A DNA stretch of 64,000 nt, taken from the NCBI RefSeq assembly GCF_900113415.1, contig NZ_FOPH01000012.1:1-64000 (forward strand), read 5' to 3'. Below are positions 1 to 9,283 of this stretch, piece by piece. Source of the stretch: Oribacterium sp. WCC10. Its GTDB lineage: Bacteria; Bacillota; Clostridia; Lachnospirales; Lachnospiraceae. A model generated the notes under the pieces. That model worked only from the letters and a program-made list of their open reading frames with translations, did not search any database and was not told where the DNA came from. Made by a program: the position numbers and the translations under genes. The first letter of the stretch is position 1. Each line of letters opens with the position of its first letter.

Positions 1-245
1 GTCCTTAGTACGAGAGGACCGGGATGGACTGACCTCTGTTGGACCTGTTGGAGATCAACTCCAGTGCAGGGTAGGCATGTCGGGACTGGATAAACGCTGA
101 AGGCATCTAAGCGTGAAGCCACCCTCAAGATGAGATATCCCATCGCAAGAGTAAGACCCCTTGAAGACTACGAGGTAGATAGGGCTAAGCTGTAAGTGCT
201 GTAAAGCATTCAGGTGATAGTTACTAATAGGTCGAGGGTTTGACC
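1..245 (+). rRNA. rrl: 23S ribosomal RNA, 3' end (partial)
   Basis: The window opens inside the 23S rRNA sarcin-ricin region (AGTACGAGAGGACCGG at 8-23) and runs through domain VI to the usual 3' end, where the text reads GGTCGAGGGTTTGACC. The 5' part lies upstream of the window. The exact mature end is estimated to a few bases. No 5S rRNA follows before the terminator at 341, so this operon either lacks 5S or carries it elsewhere. Confidence 0.95.
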
Positions 246-582
246 AATGTGGTTTGGTTGCTGGATAACAGATGGATTACTGAGAATAAGTTATTTGCAT
301 TCGGTACGCAGTTTTCAAGTGACGATTTATAATGTTTTTAAGTCGTGTGGGTTTAACCTACACGACTTTTTTGATTAAAAATCAAACTTGAAATAGAAAT
401 TATCTATAAGGTGAATTATATTATAAGTGTATTGACTTTCATTAGGATGCATTAGTTCTTTCTGCCTATCTTTGGGTAGTGGGGAATGATACTAACAAAC
501 AGGGCGGGTTATACCGTGAGCTGATTTTAATCTTTTCAAATGGGTACAATCTAAAAAGTTCCGTTGAAGAATTGGAGACTGT
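246..582 (+). other. Intergenic region after the rRNA operon
   Basis: This stretch holds the rRNA 3' spacer and the rRNA terminator at 341-367. I saw no 5S rRNA, tRNA or credible ORF here. A TTGACT-like -35 lies at 432-437, but no good -10 was found for the lysR gene that follows. Confidence 0.5.
341..373 (+). terminator. Rho-independent terminator of the rRNA operon
   Basis: AGTCGTGTGGGT pairs with ACCTACACGACT (one G-T wobble) around a short TTA loop, followed by TTTTTTG. It lies about 95 bp after the 23S end. Confidence 0.85.
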
Positions 583-1533
583 ATGGATTTTAGAGAATTA
601 ACATATATAACGGCGGTAGCAGATAACCGTTCTGTTACAGAAGCAGCGAGACAGTTGTATATTTCACAGCCTTCTTTAAGCTACATTATCTCTAAGGTTG
701 AGGAAGATCTGGGAGTTAAGCTTTTTGACAGGAGAACCAATCCGATAAGTCTCACATATGCCGGTGAAAGATATGTGAAAACGGCAAAAGAGATACTTGT
801 TATGAAGGATAACCTACGAAGAGAACTATCTGATATCGGGCATGGACAGAAAGGGAGAATAAATATTGGCATTCCTACTGAAAGAGCCGGGTATATGCTT
901 CCGAAAGTCATAGGAGAGTTTAAAAAAAGCTATCCTAATATTAAAATCTATCTTCAGGAATCAAAGTCTGAGGAAATAATAAACAATCTTATAAATGATA
1001 AGATTGCTTTCTGTATACTTCCGGGGGGAAAGGAAAGTCTGCCGCCCGGAGTTAAAACCGAGTATATTTATTCTGAAAAACTATATCTTGTTGCAGCAAA
1101 GGGGATGGTAAGCAGAGATATGATCATAGATAATAGTATAGATGACGGAATACCTGTTGCTGATCTGAAGTTGCTGAATATTTATCCTTTTATTATGATG
1201 AAGCGTGGACAATACATAAGGCATAAGGTAGACGATATTTTCAGAAGATTCGATTATATTCCAAAGGAGGTTATGGAGGTTTCAAGCTGTATATCAGCAA
1301 CACAGCTTGCGGGTGCAGGTCTTGGAATAACCATAGTCCCGGAAAGAGCTATTGAACCGCTGAAGAATGCCGGGTTCGAAGTTTTTAATTACAGCGAAGA
1401 AAGTGACAGCTGGGATGTAAACATTGTTTATAAAGAAGGCGTGTATCTGGATGAAGCGGAGAGGGCACTGATACGAACAATGCGGGAAGTATTTGCAAGA
1501 TATCAGGGAATAAAGCCTGAAACCATGAAATGA
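583..1533 (+). CDS. LysR family transcriptional regulator
   Basis: A 316-residue one-component regulator. Residues 1-60 form the LysR winged helix-turn-helix (LTYITAVADNRSVTEAAR, then QPSLSYIISKVEEDLGVKLF). The rest is the usual two-lobed periplasmic-binding-like effector domain ending near residue 300, and the length is normal for the family. The ATG at 583 follows a TTGGAGAC ribosome binding site. It sits upstream of, and reads toward, the YbhJ-type aconitase at 1798 but is separated from it by a strong terminator at 1677-1713, so it is probably a separate transcript acting on the aconitase promoter. It is clearly related in layout to the second LysR gene at 16882-17796. A tricarboxylate effector is inferred from the neighbours only. 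Confidence 0.9.
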   Translation: MDFRELTYITAVADNRSVTEAARQLYISQPSLSYIISKVEEDLGVKLFDRRTNPISLTYAGERYVKTAKEILVMKDNLRRELSDIGHGQKGRINIGIPTERAGYMLPKVIGEFKKSYPNIKIYLQESKSEEIINNLINDKIAFCILPGGKESLPPGVKTEYIYSEKLYLVAAKGMVSRDMIIDNSIDDGIPVADLKLLNIYPFIMMKRGQYIRHKVDDIFRRFDYIPKEVMEVSSCISATQLAGAGLGITIVPERAIEPLKNAGFEVFNYSEESDSWDVNIVYKEGVYLDEAERALIRTMREVFARYQGIKPETMK

Positions 1534-1653
1534 CATAAGTGTATCTCTCAATTGTGCTCGCACAAGAGTGGGAGACAGACATCATGACACTCCCATAATA
1601 TATAATTAATCCTATTCTATAGAAAATATGTAATGTTAAATATACATTTCAAT

Positions 1654-1663
1654 ATATTGTACA
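1654..1663. promoter_or_regulatory. ATATTGTA-type candidate operator upstream of aconitase 1
   Basis: ATATTGTACA occurs here between the LysR gene and the aconitase. Closely similar ATATTGTATA words occur ahead of prpF (18029-18038) and, as an inverted pair, ahead of aconitase 2 (20892-20901 and 20930-20939). It lies before the terminator at 1677, so its relation to the aconitase promoter is uncertain. Confidence 0.3.
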
Positions 1664-1676
1664 GATGAATGCAGGG

Positions 1677-1713
1677 TCCCTATAATCAAATTATGATTAT
1701 AGGGCCTTTTTTG
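1677..1713 (+). terminator. Strong terminator between lysR and aconitase 1
   Basis: An 11-bp perfect stem, CCCTATAATCA with TGATTATAGGG, around an AATTA loop is followed by CCTTTTTTG. It may end the lysR transcript, or act as an attenuator if transcription of the aconitase starts upstream of it. Confidence 0.85.
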
Positions 1714-1797
1714 TACAGGATTTATCAGATAGCCGATTAGACCTGCAACTACGTGTCTGAAATATACAGCTAAACATGCATTTAGATAGGAGAATAT

Positions 1798-4095
1798 ATG
1801 GTTAAACTTATTGATCACGGAGTTTTTGTAAATGAAAAGTTTGAGATTATCTGTGATGCATATGAAAATACTGAGGGTACTGCTATTGAATCCGGGGATC
1901 TTAAAATCGAGGAAGGTCGTAAGAAAACAATGGCCTACAGGATTATCTCAAAGCATAATCACAGTGAAGACATGAAAAATCTCAAGATAAAATTTGACTC
2001 CATGGTGTCTCCGGATAATAATTACGTGAATATCTTACAGACAGCAAGAGCTGCAGGATTAAAGGAGTTTAAGCTGCCCTATGTTCTTTCCAATTGTCAC
2101 AATACACTTTGTGCCGTAGGCGGAACCATTCTTGAGGACGATCATGCTTTCGGTCTTTCCGGTGTCAAAAAATACGGCGGTATCTTTCTTCCACCATACC
2201 GTGGAGTACTTCATCAGTACATGCGCGAAATGATGGCCGGGGGAGAAAAAATGATACTTGGTTCAGATTCCCATACCCGTTACGGAGCGCTGGGTACAAT
2301 GGGGATAGGTGAAGGTGGCGGAGAGCTGGTTAAACAGCTGGTGGGAAAAACCTATGATATTCCTTATCCCAAGATCATAGGGATAAAACTTACAGGTGCA
2401 CCAAAACCTTTCGTAGGTTCTATGGATGTGGCTCTGTCGCTTATTTCCAAGACCTTTATAAATGGATTCAGCAAAAATTGTGTTCTTGAATTTATAGGTT
2501 CGGGGATCCGGAATCTTTCCATGGAATATAGAATGGGGATTGATGTAATGACCACAGAGTCAGCTGCCCTCAGTTCTATCTGGTGTACCGATGAATTTAC
2601 AGAAGAATATCTGAGGGAGCATGGCAGGGCAAATGACTACATCAGCCTAAAGCCTGAGGATGGAGCATATTACGACAGGTTTATTGAGATAGATCTTGAC
2701 AGCGTAGAACCTATGATAGCTCTGCCTTTCCACCCCTCCAATGCAGTGACCATACGTGAATTTAAATCGGATATGGACAGATTTGTGAAAGAGATTGAAG
2801 AACGGGGCAATGAGATAAAAGGCGGCAGAGGAGAAGCATTCTCTTTGAATGCAAATATAAAAGACGGATGTTTTTATCCGGATCAGGCACTTGTATCAGG
2901 CTGTGCAGGAGGTCTTTTTGAAAACATTGTGGCTATGGCAGATATCCTTAAAAGTGGGAATGAAAGTATCTACGGTATTTCTGGAAACGGACTGAACCTC
3001 CATGTAAATCCGGCATCTCTTCCCATCATGGAAGATCTTATGAAAACAGGCATAGGCTCAGAGCTTGCAATTCAAGGAGTGACTATGAGACCCTGCATAT
3101 GCGGCCCTTGTTTCGGAGTCACGGATGCTCCTGCCAACAACCAGATTTCCATACGTCATGTAACGAGAAACTATTCGAATCGCGAAGGAAGTAAACCTGA
3201 TCAGGGTCAGATGTCGGCAGTGTGTCTTATGGATGCAAGATCCATCGCAGCCACAGTAAGAAATGGGGGAAAGCTGACAGGAGCCGATGAACTTAGTGAC
3301 GTGGTTTACCGAAACCTGAGGCATCATTTCGATGAAAGAATATATAGAGCCCAGGTTTATGATAATTTTGGTCACGGAGATGAAAAGCATGAGCTTGTCA
3401 GAGGTCCCGGAATCGCAGACTGGCCGGATATGGCTCCAATTAAGGAAAATTTACTGCTTAAAGTCGTGGGTTCCTACCGGGGGTCTGTCACAACAGATGA
3501 TCTTATTCCATCAGGAGAGGCCAGTTCCTACAGATCAAATCCCGAGAAGCTGTCGGGGTTTACCATGATTTCCAAGGATCCGGATTATGTTCCGCAGTCC
3601 ATGTCAGTACGAAAAATAAGTGCATCTGTAAATCTTGATAAAGATGCTAATGCTGTAACCTTCGGTTCTGTCATAGTATCTGATCAGATAGGAGACGGTT
3701 CAAGTCGAGAGCAGGCGGCGTCCTGCCAGAAGGTACTGGGTGGATTTGCAAACCTCAGTAATGAGTATTCAACCAAACGTTACAGAAGCAATCTTATCAA
3801 TTGGGGCCTTCTGCCGCTTAGAACTGAAGAAAAACCTGAAATTCTTCGCGGAACCTATCTATATATTCCGGGGATAAAGAAAATCCTGAAAAGCGGCGAA
3901 AGTGCTGTAGAAATATTTGTTCTCGATAGGGATATAAGAATAGAGAGTGAAGAAGATCTAAAGGGCCTAAGACATGAAGAAATCATAAAGCACAGTATCA
4001 AAAGTATAAAAGCTACATTAGACAGCCTTACTAATGAAGAAAGAAACATACTCCTTTCAGGATGTCTGATAAATAATTATAAAAAAATACAGTAG
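1798..4095 (+). CDS. YbhJ-type aconitase family hydratase (copy 1)
   Basis: A 765-residue [4Fe-4S] dehydratase of the aconitase superfamily, closest by my recollection to E. coli YbhJ rather than to AcnA or AcnB. The N-terminal half carries SNCHNTLCAVGG and [21 protein letters not shown]-type motifs. The cluster cysteines are C369 (SGCAGG) and C435/C438 (CGPC), a C-x65-C-x2-C spacing like mitochondrial aconitase. The C-terminal swivelling domain contains IPSGEASSYRSNP and [12 protein letters not shown]. The ATG follows ATAGGAG. It is homologous over its whole length to the protein at 21157-23460 but uses more AAA, AGA and ATA codons, suggesting lower expression. Aconitate hydration is the expected reaction; the exact substrate is not established for this subfamily. 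Confidence 0.87.
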   Translation: MVKLIDHGVFVNEKFEIICDAYENTEGTAIESGDLKIEEGRKKTMAYRIISKHNHSEDMKNLKIKFDSMVSPDNNYVNILQTARAAGLKEFKLPYVLSNCHNTLCAVGGTILEDDHAFGLSGVKKYGGIFLPPYRGVLHQYMREMMAGGEKMILGSDSHTRYGALGTMGIGEGGGELVKQLVGKTYDIPYPKIIGIKLTGAPKPFVGSMDVALSLISKTFINGFSKNCVLEFIGSGIRNLSMEYRMGIDVMTTESAALSSIWCTDEFTEEYLREHGRANDYISLKPEDGAYYDRFIEIDLDSVEPMIALPFHPSNAVTIREFKSDMDRFVKEIEERGNEIKGGRGEAFSLNANIKDGCFYPDQALVSGCAGGLFENIVAMADILKSGNESIYGISGNGLNLHVNPASLPIMEDLMKTGIGSELAIQGVTMRPCICGPCFGVTDAPANNQISIRHVTRNYSNREGSKPDQGQMSAVCLMDARSIAATVRNGGKLTGADELSDVVYRNLRHHFDERIYRAQVYDNFGHGDEKHELVRGPGIADWPDMAPIKENLLLKVVGSYRGSVTTDDLIPSGEASSYRSNPEKLSGFTMISKDPDYVPQSMSVRKISASVNLDKDANAVTFGSVIVSDQIGDGSSREQAASCQKVLGGFANLSNEYSTKRYRSNLINWGLLPLRTEEKPEILRGTYLYIPGIKKILKSGESAVEIFVLDRDIRIESEEDLKGLRHEEIIKHSIKSIKATLDSLTNEERNILLSGCLINNYKKIQ

Positions 4096-4104
4096 TACAT
4101 ATTC

Positions 4105-4139
4105 CCCCTTTTTCCCAGGACTGAGAAAAAGGGGATTTT
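4105..4139 (+). terminator. Terminator after aconitase 1
   Basis: CCCCTTTTTC pairs with GAAAAAGGGG over a 10-nt loop, followed by ATTTTC. It ends the aconitase 1 transcript. Confidence 0.75.
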
Positions 4140-4183
4140 CATTTGGTTCATAAGGATTTAAAACCTATTGTGAAACATGATGC

Positions 4184-4211
4184 TAATAATTAATAATTAA
4201 TAATTAATAAT
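4184..4211. repeat. 7-bp AT-rich tandem repeat
   Basis: Four tandem copies of TAATAAT lie between the aconitase terminator and the efflux operon, near its presumed promoter. Slippage could vary the copy number. Confidence 0.8.
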
Positions 4212-4260
4212 TATAAGTCCGATATATAATAAGAAATAAATAAGTATAAAAAAACTGAGT

Positions 4261-5001
4261 ATGGATGAAATGGAAAACAGTACTAAGGTCGAAAATAAGA
4301 AGGTTCTTATAAAACTTGAGAAAGTAGGGAAAATATATAAAACCGGTCAGATCGTATATGAAGCTCTGCATGATATAGATCTCGAAGTAACAGAAGGTGA
4401 ATTGGTTGTTATTCTAGGACCCAGCGGTTCAGGAAAAAGTACACTCCTTAATGTTATAGGCGGGCTTGATAATGCAACCAGTGGCAAGATATATTTTGGA
4501 GATGATGAAATAACCGCATTTAACGACACACGCCTTGGAAAGTTCAGAGCCAGGGATGTGGGTATCATTTTTCAGTTTTATAATCTTGTTCCTTCACTTA
4601 CAGCCTATGAAAATGTGGATCTCATGAGGGATCTTGGTATCGATATAATTGATCCCACAGAGGCATTGGGACTTGTCGGATTAGCTGATAAAAGTACGAA
4701 CTTTCCATCACAGATGTCAGGCGGACAGCAGCAAAGAGTGGCAATAGCCCGTGCTATTGCAAAAAAACCAAGACTTCTCCTGTGCGATGAACCTACAGGT
4801 GCACTTGATACCAATACGGGAAGAGAGGTTCTGAAACTTTTGCAGGATCAGAGCAGAATAGATAAAAGAACAGTAGTTATGGTTACACATAATGCTTTGT
4901 TTGCAGAGATTGCAGATAAGGTTATCATGGTGAAAAACGGAACCATAGATGAAATAGTTATAAATGATAATCCAAAGGATGCATTTGATCTGGAGTGGTA
5001 A
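4261..5001 (+). CDS. ABC transporter ATP-binding protein, MacB/LolD type
   Basis: A 246-residue ATPase. Walker [10 protein letters not shown] lies near residue 53, the Q-loop is in [16 protein letters not shown], the signature is [15 protein letters not shown] near residue 150, and Walker [13 protein letters not shown] is followed by the H-loop VTHNA. The [12 protein letters not shown] and GALD signatures are typical of the LolD/MacB/FtsE class that drives FtsX-fold permeases. It is first in a three-gene operon with the permease (6 bp gap) and a membrane fusion protein, forming a MacAB-like exporter. No strong ribosome binding site is visible before the ATG at 4261; the in-frame ATG at 4270 is an alternative start. 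Substrate unknown: antimicrobial peptide or lipid export is possible. Confidence 0.92.
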   Translation: MDEMENSTKVENKKVLIKLEKVGKIYKTGQIVYEALHDIDLEVTEGELVVILGPSGSGKSTLLNVIGGLDNATSGKIYFGDDEITAFNDTRLGKFRARDVGIIFQFYNLVPSLTAYENVDLMRDLGIDIIDPTEALGLVGLADKSTNFPSQMSGGQQQRVAIARAIAKKPRLLLCDEPTGALDTNTGREVLKLLQDQSRIDKRTVVMVTHNALFAEIADKVIMVKNGTIDEIVINDNPKDAFDLEW

Positions 5002-5007
5002 TGAAAT

Positions 5008-7341
5008 ATGACTAAAAACCTTGTAATAAAGCTCATTAGAGATCTGAGAGAGAATTTTGTTCAGTTTCTCGCTATTTTTCTGATGTGCTTTTTTGCAATG
5101 TTCATCATGGAAGCATTCGATGCTGTGGTAACAGGACTTGGTAATTCAGTGGATGAATACTATAAAGAGACAAATTTTATGGATATAAAGATCTCTTCAG
5201 AAGGATTTTCCAGGGAGGATCTTTCTCTCATCATGAATTTACCGGCTGTTAAAAATGCTGAACTACGGTATACAACAAACGGGAAAGTAAAGCATAAGGG
5301 TAAGGAAAAAAAGCTGGAGTTCAATTTTATCGAAGAAAACGAAGTTTCAAAAATGCTTATTTGGAAGGGAACTCCATATGAAAAAGACCAGAGCGGGATC
5401 TGGATTGACAGATATTTTGCTGAAAAACAGGGAATAGATGTCGGAGATGAACTTCAGCTTATATGTGACGGAGTTGAATTTGATGAATCGGTAAGAGGTA
5501 TAGTGGAAAATCCCGATCATTCATATTTTGTCATCGACAACACATATACCATACCGAGTATCGGAGACTATGGTTATGCTTTTCTCGACTCAGGAGATTA
5601 CCCGGGAGAGTATGTACAATTTGACAGCATTTATATTGATCTGAAAAATGTTTCAAACCAGTTTGAACTTACCGAAGCAGATAAAAAAGAAACAGATTCG
5701 GTAAAACTTGAAATCCAGAATCTGTTTTCGGAAATTAACATAAGCTGCGTTTCAAAGAAGGACGAAGAGGGACATGATGCCCTGCATGGGGATATGGAAT
5801 CGGATGAAACACTGGAAATCGTATTCCCTTGTCTGTTTATAACCATCGCTCTCTTGGGAATAGTATCAACCATGACAAGACTGGTACTTAAGCAGCGCAC
5901 CATAATCGGAACCTTCAAAGCACTGGGGTTTGCTAAAGGGGTGGTGTTTATGCACTATATCACATATTCTGTTGTGGTTTGCCTTTTAGGCTGCATACTT
6001 GGGGCAGTGGCGGGATGGTTTAGCCTTGGTCAGTATATACTCGATATCATGGCGGAATACTATTGTAACCCGTATCAAAGACTTGAAGTTTCACCGAGAA
6101 TAATCATAGTGATTTTGGCTGTTGTGGGGATGTCAGCATTAACAAATTTTCTTTCCTGCAGAGGGATTCTGTCTTTAAGAGCATCGGAAATACTGGTGCC
6201 GGAACCACCAACGGTTGCAGGCGCAGGAATAATTGAAAAAGCATTTTTTTGGAATAAACTCAGTTTTGCCAGCAGATGGAACATAAGAGATATTAACAGG
6301 AACAAAATAAGGACATTGGCCGGGATTATCGGAGTTACGCTTTGTACGGCTCTGATGCTTACTGCCTTCGGAATGGATGAACTGAATAAGGGAGTAGTGG
6401 AATGGCAGTATTCAGGACTTACGCCTTCGAACTATCAAATAGGTTTTGCGCCTGAAACAGATTACGGCACAGTTTATGAATACTCAAGGCAGTATAAGGG
6501 ACAGATGGTGGAAAAGCTTCAGACGGATATAACTAAAGATGATAAAAGAGGCTTATATTATGTCACGGTTATGGATGAAGGAAATCTTTACAGATTTCAG
6601 GATGATTCGGGAAAATATATCAGACTTCCGGATATGGGAGTCGCAGCCAGTGCGAGAGTCATGGAAGAGATGGATCTTAAAATAGGAGATACCGTATCTT
6701 TCAGGATCCCGGGAGTAAAAGAAAAGTTCAAAGTAAAGATATATACGGTTTATAAGGAACCCTATGAACAGGGAATAGCTATGAAACGACGTTTCTATGA
6801 AAGTATAAACGGTGAATTCAAGCCAAATCAGTTGTTTACCAATATGACTGTTCCTGCAAGGTATGCTACGGAAAGAGAAGAAATAATAAGTGTCTTTTCC
6901 AAAGATGAGTATATAAGATCCTATAGACTGAAAAGTCAGGCCACGAATCTTGAGGTATATTACGTAATGACTATCGCAGTACTTCTCGGAATAGTTGTAA
7001 TGTACAATCTGGGAGTTTTATCCTTTGCGGAAAAGATGAGAGAGGTTGCTACATTAAAGGTACTGGGATTTTCCACAGGAAGTATACGCTGGATACTGAA
7101 TCAGCAAAGTTTAATCATCGATGGTGCAGGTACCGTTACAGGTCTTATACTTGGAAAGAAACTGCTGGTTTTTGCCATGAGCAATCTGGATTACTCGGCG
7201 GACTATATCTACAGGATAAGTTACATGCCTTATCTTCTCTCAGTGCTTATCTCATTTGTTTTATCAATAGTTGTAAATTCCATCATTTCGGCGAAAGTAA
7301 AAACCATTAATATGGTTGATGCATTAAAAGGAGTCAGATAA
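5008..7341 (+). CDS. ABC transporter permease with two FtsX domains
   Basis: A 777-residue membrane protein with about eight predicted transmembrane segments: one near residue 17, three between roughly 270 and 390, one near 435, and three between about 645 and 765. This is the duplicated FtsX/MacB layout with two large extracytoplasmic domains (about 45-265 and 460-640). Motifs such as KALGFAKG and KVLGFSTGSIRW after the last cytoplasmic helices are typical of FtsX permeases, where they contact the ATPase. It begins 6 bp after the ATPase gene, and its TAA stop overlaps the ATG of the adaptor gene, indicating translational coupling. The family is involved in mechanotransmission-type export of peptides or lipids; the substrate is not evident. 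Confidence 0.9.
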   Translation: MTKNLVIKLIRDLRENFVQFLAIFLMCFFAMFIMEAFDAVVTGLGNSVDEYYKETNFMDIKISSEGFSREDLSLIMNLPAVKNAELRYTTNGKVKHKGKEKKLEFNFIEENEVSKMLIWKGTPYEKDQSGIWIDRYFAEKQGIDVGDELQLICDGVEFDESVRGIVENPDHSYFVIDNTYTIPSIGDYGYAFLDSGDYPGEYVQFDSIYIDLKNVSNQFELTEADKKETDSVKLEIQNLFSEINISCVSKKDEEGHDALHGDMESDETLEIVFPCLFITIALLGIVSTMTRLVLKQRTIIGTFKALGFAKGVVFMHYITYSVVVCLLGCILGAVAGWFSLGQYILDIMAEYYCNPYQRLEVSPRIIIVILAVVGMSALTNFLSCRGILSLRASEILVPEPPTVAGAGIIEKAFFWNKLSFASRWNIRDINRNKIRTLAGIIGVTLCTALMLTAFGMDELNKGVVEWQYSGLTPSNYQIGFAPETDYGTVYEYSRQYKGQMVEKLQTDITKDDKRGLYYVTVMDEGNLYRFQDDSGKYIRLPDMGVAASARVMEEMDLKIGDTVSFRIPGVKEKFKVKIYTVYKEPYEQGIAMKRRFYESINGEFKPNQLFTNMTVPARYATEREEIISVFSKDEYIRSYRLKSQATNLEVYYVMTIAVLLGIVVMYNLGVLSFAEKMREVATLKVLGFSTGSIRWILNQQSLIIDGAGTVTGLILGKKLLVFAMSNLDYSADYIYRISYMPYLLSVLISFVLSIVVNSIISAKVKTINMVDALKGVR

Positions 7342-8849
7342 TGATTAAGTATATAAAGAGAGGAATAATATGTCTTTTGTGCATTGGGATCATTGCCGGG
7401 GCTGTATGGTATTTTATGCAGCCGGAATCTATGATCGTTATAGTGGCTGAGAGAAAATCCATAAATCCGGTTATATACGGAACGGGAAAGATCAGCGGGG
7501 GCAGAAAGATAACCATATATGCAGATGTGACCGGACTGGTGGAGTCAAAAGAGGTTCAGGTAGGTGACAGGGTTAAGGCAGGAGATAAACTGGTTCAGTA
7601 TGTTAAGGATGATCAGAAATTACAGGTTGATCTTGCAAGGACAGATGCTGAATACAGTAAGAAGATTCTTAATGCTGACATCAATCAAAAGGCAAAATAT
7701 GAAAGTATGATGAATGCAGCAACCCTGCAAATAAATAATTGTGCACAGACCTACACCACTCTTGAAGAACAGCTCAGAGCCATGACCAATGAAAGTTATG
7801 GTGATGATCGTTTTATTGCAGATGTTAAAAAACAATATGACAGTGATATCCTAAAGCTTCAGGACCAGATGTTTCAAAAGCAGCAGGGAGTTGCCCAGAC
7901 GGAGGTTGAACTGAAAAAAATAGAATTACTTACAGGGGATGAAGAGGAAGCCAGTAAAGAGAAGGTGGATAAAAAGACAGATAAGGCTATAGATTACTAT
8001 GAAAGTATAAGTGAGTTAAACAGAAAGATAACTGATATAGAGGTAGATAAGCTGACGCTTCCGGAAGAGGGAATGGAACCTGAGAAACATGAAAAGTATC
8101 TTGAGCTGCAGGCAAATATGGAAACGGTGCTGAAGCTTTGGTCTGAAGCAAGAGCTCAAAAAGAATTCGCACAGTCAATGCTTGTAACTAACGGAGATAT
8201 ATACAACAGGGAACAGCAGCTTGCTTTGTCCAACAGAACTCTTGAAAATGCAGAAAAGGAACTGAATAAAGCAGAGACCGGAACAAATTCAACGACTGAT
8301 GGGATAGTTACGGCCTGTTTTATAGATAAAGGAGCTTCGGTTGAAAAGGGTGCACCTATCATGGAAATAGAAACAGACGATGAGTATCTGATAAAGATGA
8401 AGGTTTCCAAATATGATATCCATTCAATAGGGTTGGGACAGAAAGCAGAAGTAAGAATAGGCGATAAAAAGTATACAGGTGAGGTTATAAGAATAGGACA
8501 GTCGGCAGAGAATGATTCAAGCGGTAAGGCCAAAGCAGTTGCAGAAATCAAGCTGGACACAAGAGATGAGCTTATAGTGGGGCTTGACGCAGATGTAACC
8601 CTTGAACTTGAAGAAGTTACCGATACAATAGGTATTCCAAATGAATGTATATACAATGATGATGACGGATCATATCTTTATATGATAAGAGATGGTGTTG
8701 TGACTAAAGTCTATGTAATCACAGGAGCAAAAGATAACACTATGACAGAAGTGGAGGGAATAAAAGAAGGAGATCATGTAATCATGGATCCTGCTGCGTC
8801 AGAATATGTAGGCGAAGAAGTGGAGGAAATAGTATATACGGGACAATAA
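7341..8849 (+). CDS. Membrane fusion protein (HlyD/MacA-like adaptor)
   Basis: A 502-residue adaptor. An N-terminal membrane anchor (about residues 7-26) is followed by a half-lipoyl domain (VTGLVESKEVQVGDRVKAGD), a long Glu/Lys/Gln-rich coiled coil (about 95-310), the second lipoyl half (DGIVTACFIDKGASVEKGAP) and beta-barrel and membrane-proximal domains. In Gram-positives such adaptors pair with FtsX-fold permeases, matching the two upstream genes, and this ATG overlaps the permease stop by one base. The coiled coil is interrupted by an acidic stretch near 195-210. Its place inside a tricarboxylate gene region looks coincidental. Confidence 0.88.
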   Translation: MIKYIKRGIICLLCIGIIAGAVWYFMQPESMIVIVAERKSINPVIYGTGKISGGRKITIYADVTGLVESKEVQVGDRVKAGDKLVQYVKDDQKLQVDLARTDAEYSKKILNADINQKAKYESMMNAATLQINNCAQTYTTLEEQLRAMTNESYGDDRFIADVKKQYDSDILKLQDQMFQKQQGVAQTEVELKKIELLTGDEEEASKEKVDKKTDKAIDYYESISELNRKITDIEVDKLTLPEEGMEPEKHEKYLELQANMETVLKLWSEARAQKEFAQSMLVTNGDIYNREQQLALSNRTLENAEKELNKAETGTNSTTDGIVTACFIDKGASVEKGAPIMEIETDDEYLIKMKVSKYDIHSIGLGQKAEVRIGDKKYTGEVIRIGQSAENDSSGKAKAVAEIKLDTRDELIVGLDADVTLELEEVTDTIGIPNECIYNDDDGSYLYMIRDGVVTKVYVITGAKDNTMTEVEGIKEGDHVIMDPAASEYVGEEVEEIVYTGQ

Positions 8850-8931
8850 ATCTCTCATTTTGATTTCGTCAGCAAGTGTACAGCTTAATGTATTATGAGT
8901 CCTTTATGTCCATAATCTTGTATTTAAGCTT

Positions 8932-8963
8932 AAAAGTGCATTTCATTTGGAATGCGCTTTTTT
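8932..8963 (+). terminator. Terminator of the efflux operon
   Basis: AAAAGTGCATTTC pairs with GGAATGCGCTTTT, with one G-T wobble, around a short loop. The 3' arm merges into TTTTTTAA. Confidence 0.75.
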
Positions 8964-9103
8964 AATGTTCTAAAGATAAAAGAGAATTGGATTCAGACAT
9001 TTTAACATTTGCAGGGCTTCTCTCTTGAATTGGATTATATTGTTTCTCTGCGGGACTTTCACGTTTGTTATATAAGATATTCCAAAAAATAATAAGGACA
9101 CAG

Positions 9104-9132
9104 TTGACAAGTCTTTAATATCGGTTTATGAT
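9104..9132 (+). promoter_or_regulatory. Consensus sigma-A promoter for icd
   Basis: TTGACA at 9104-9109 and TATGAT at 9127-9132 are separated by exactly 17 bp, predicting transcription from about 9139 and a leader of about 145 nt. Confidence 0.75.
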
Positions 9133-9283
9133 ATGAACCATAAGAGATAAGGACATACAAAACAAGTCCAAAACATCGTGATACTAAGTTAGCTGATATT
9201 GATGACAAACGAAACACAAGTAAATATTGACTGACATCTAACACAAATGAACAAACAATGAGCAAAGAAGCGGGAGGTAAGCC

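Larger units (their letters stand above)
8850..9283 (+). other. Intergenic region ahead of icd
   Basis: It contains the efflux operon terminator (8932-8963) and the icd promoter (9104-9132). The roughly 145-nt leader between that promoter and the icd start has no recognised riboswitch or strong hairpin, and no ORF in the gap looks real. Confidence 0.6.

Noticed and set aside
246-340. 5S rRNA or tRNA after the 23S
   Set aside because: The stretch is too short for 5S and shows no 5S or tRNA consensus sequences.
8156-8656. Minus-strand ORF of 166 codons inside the adaptor gene
   Set aside because: Ser-rich translation typical of an antisense shadow; the plus-strand adaptor is supported by operon overlap and domains.
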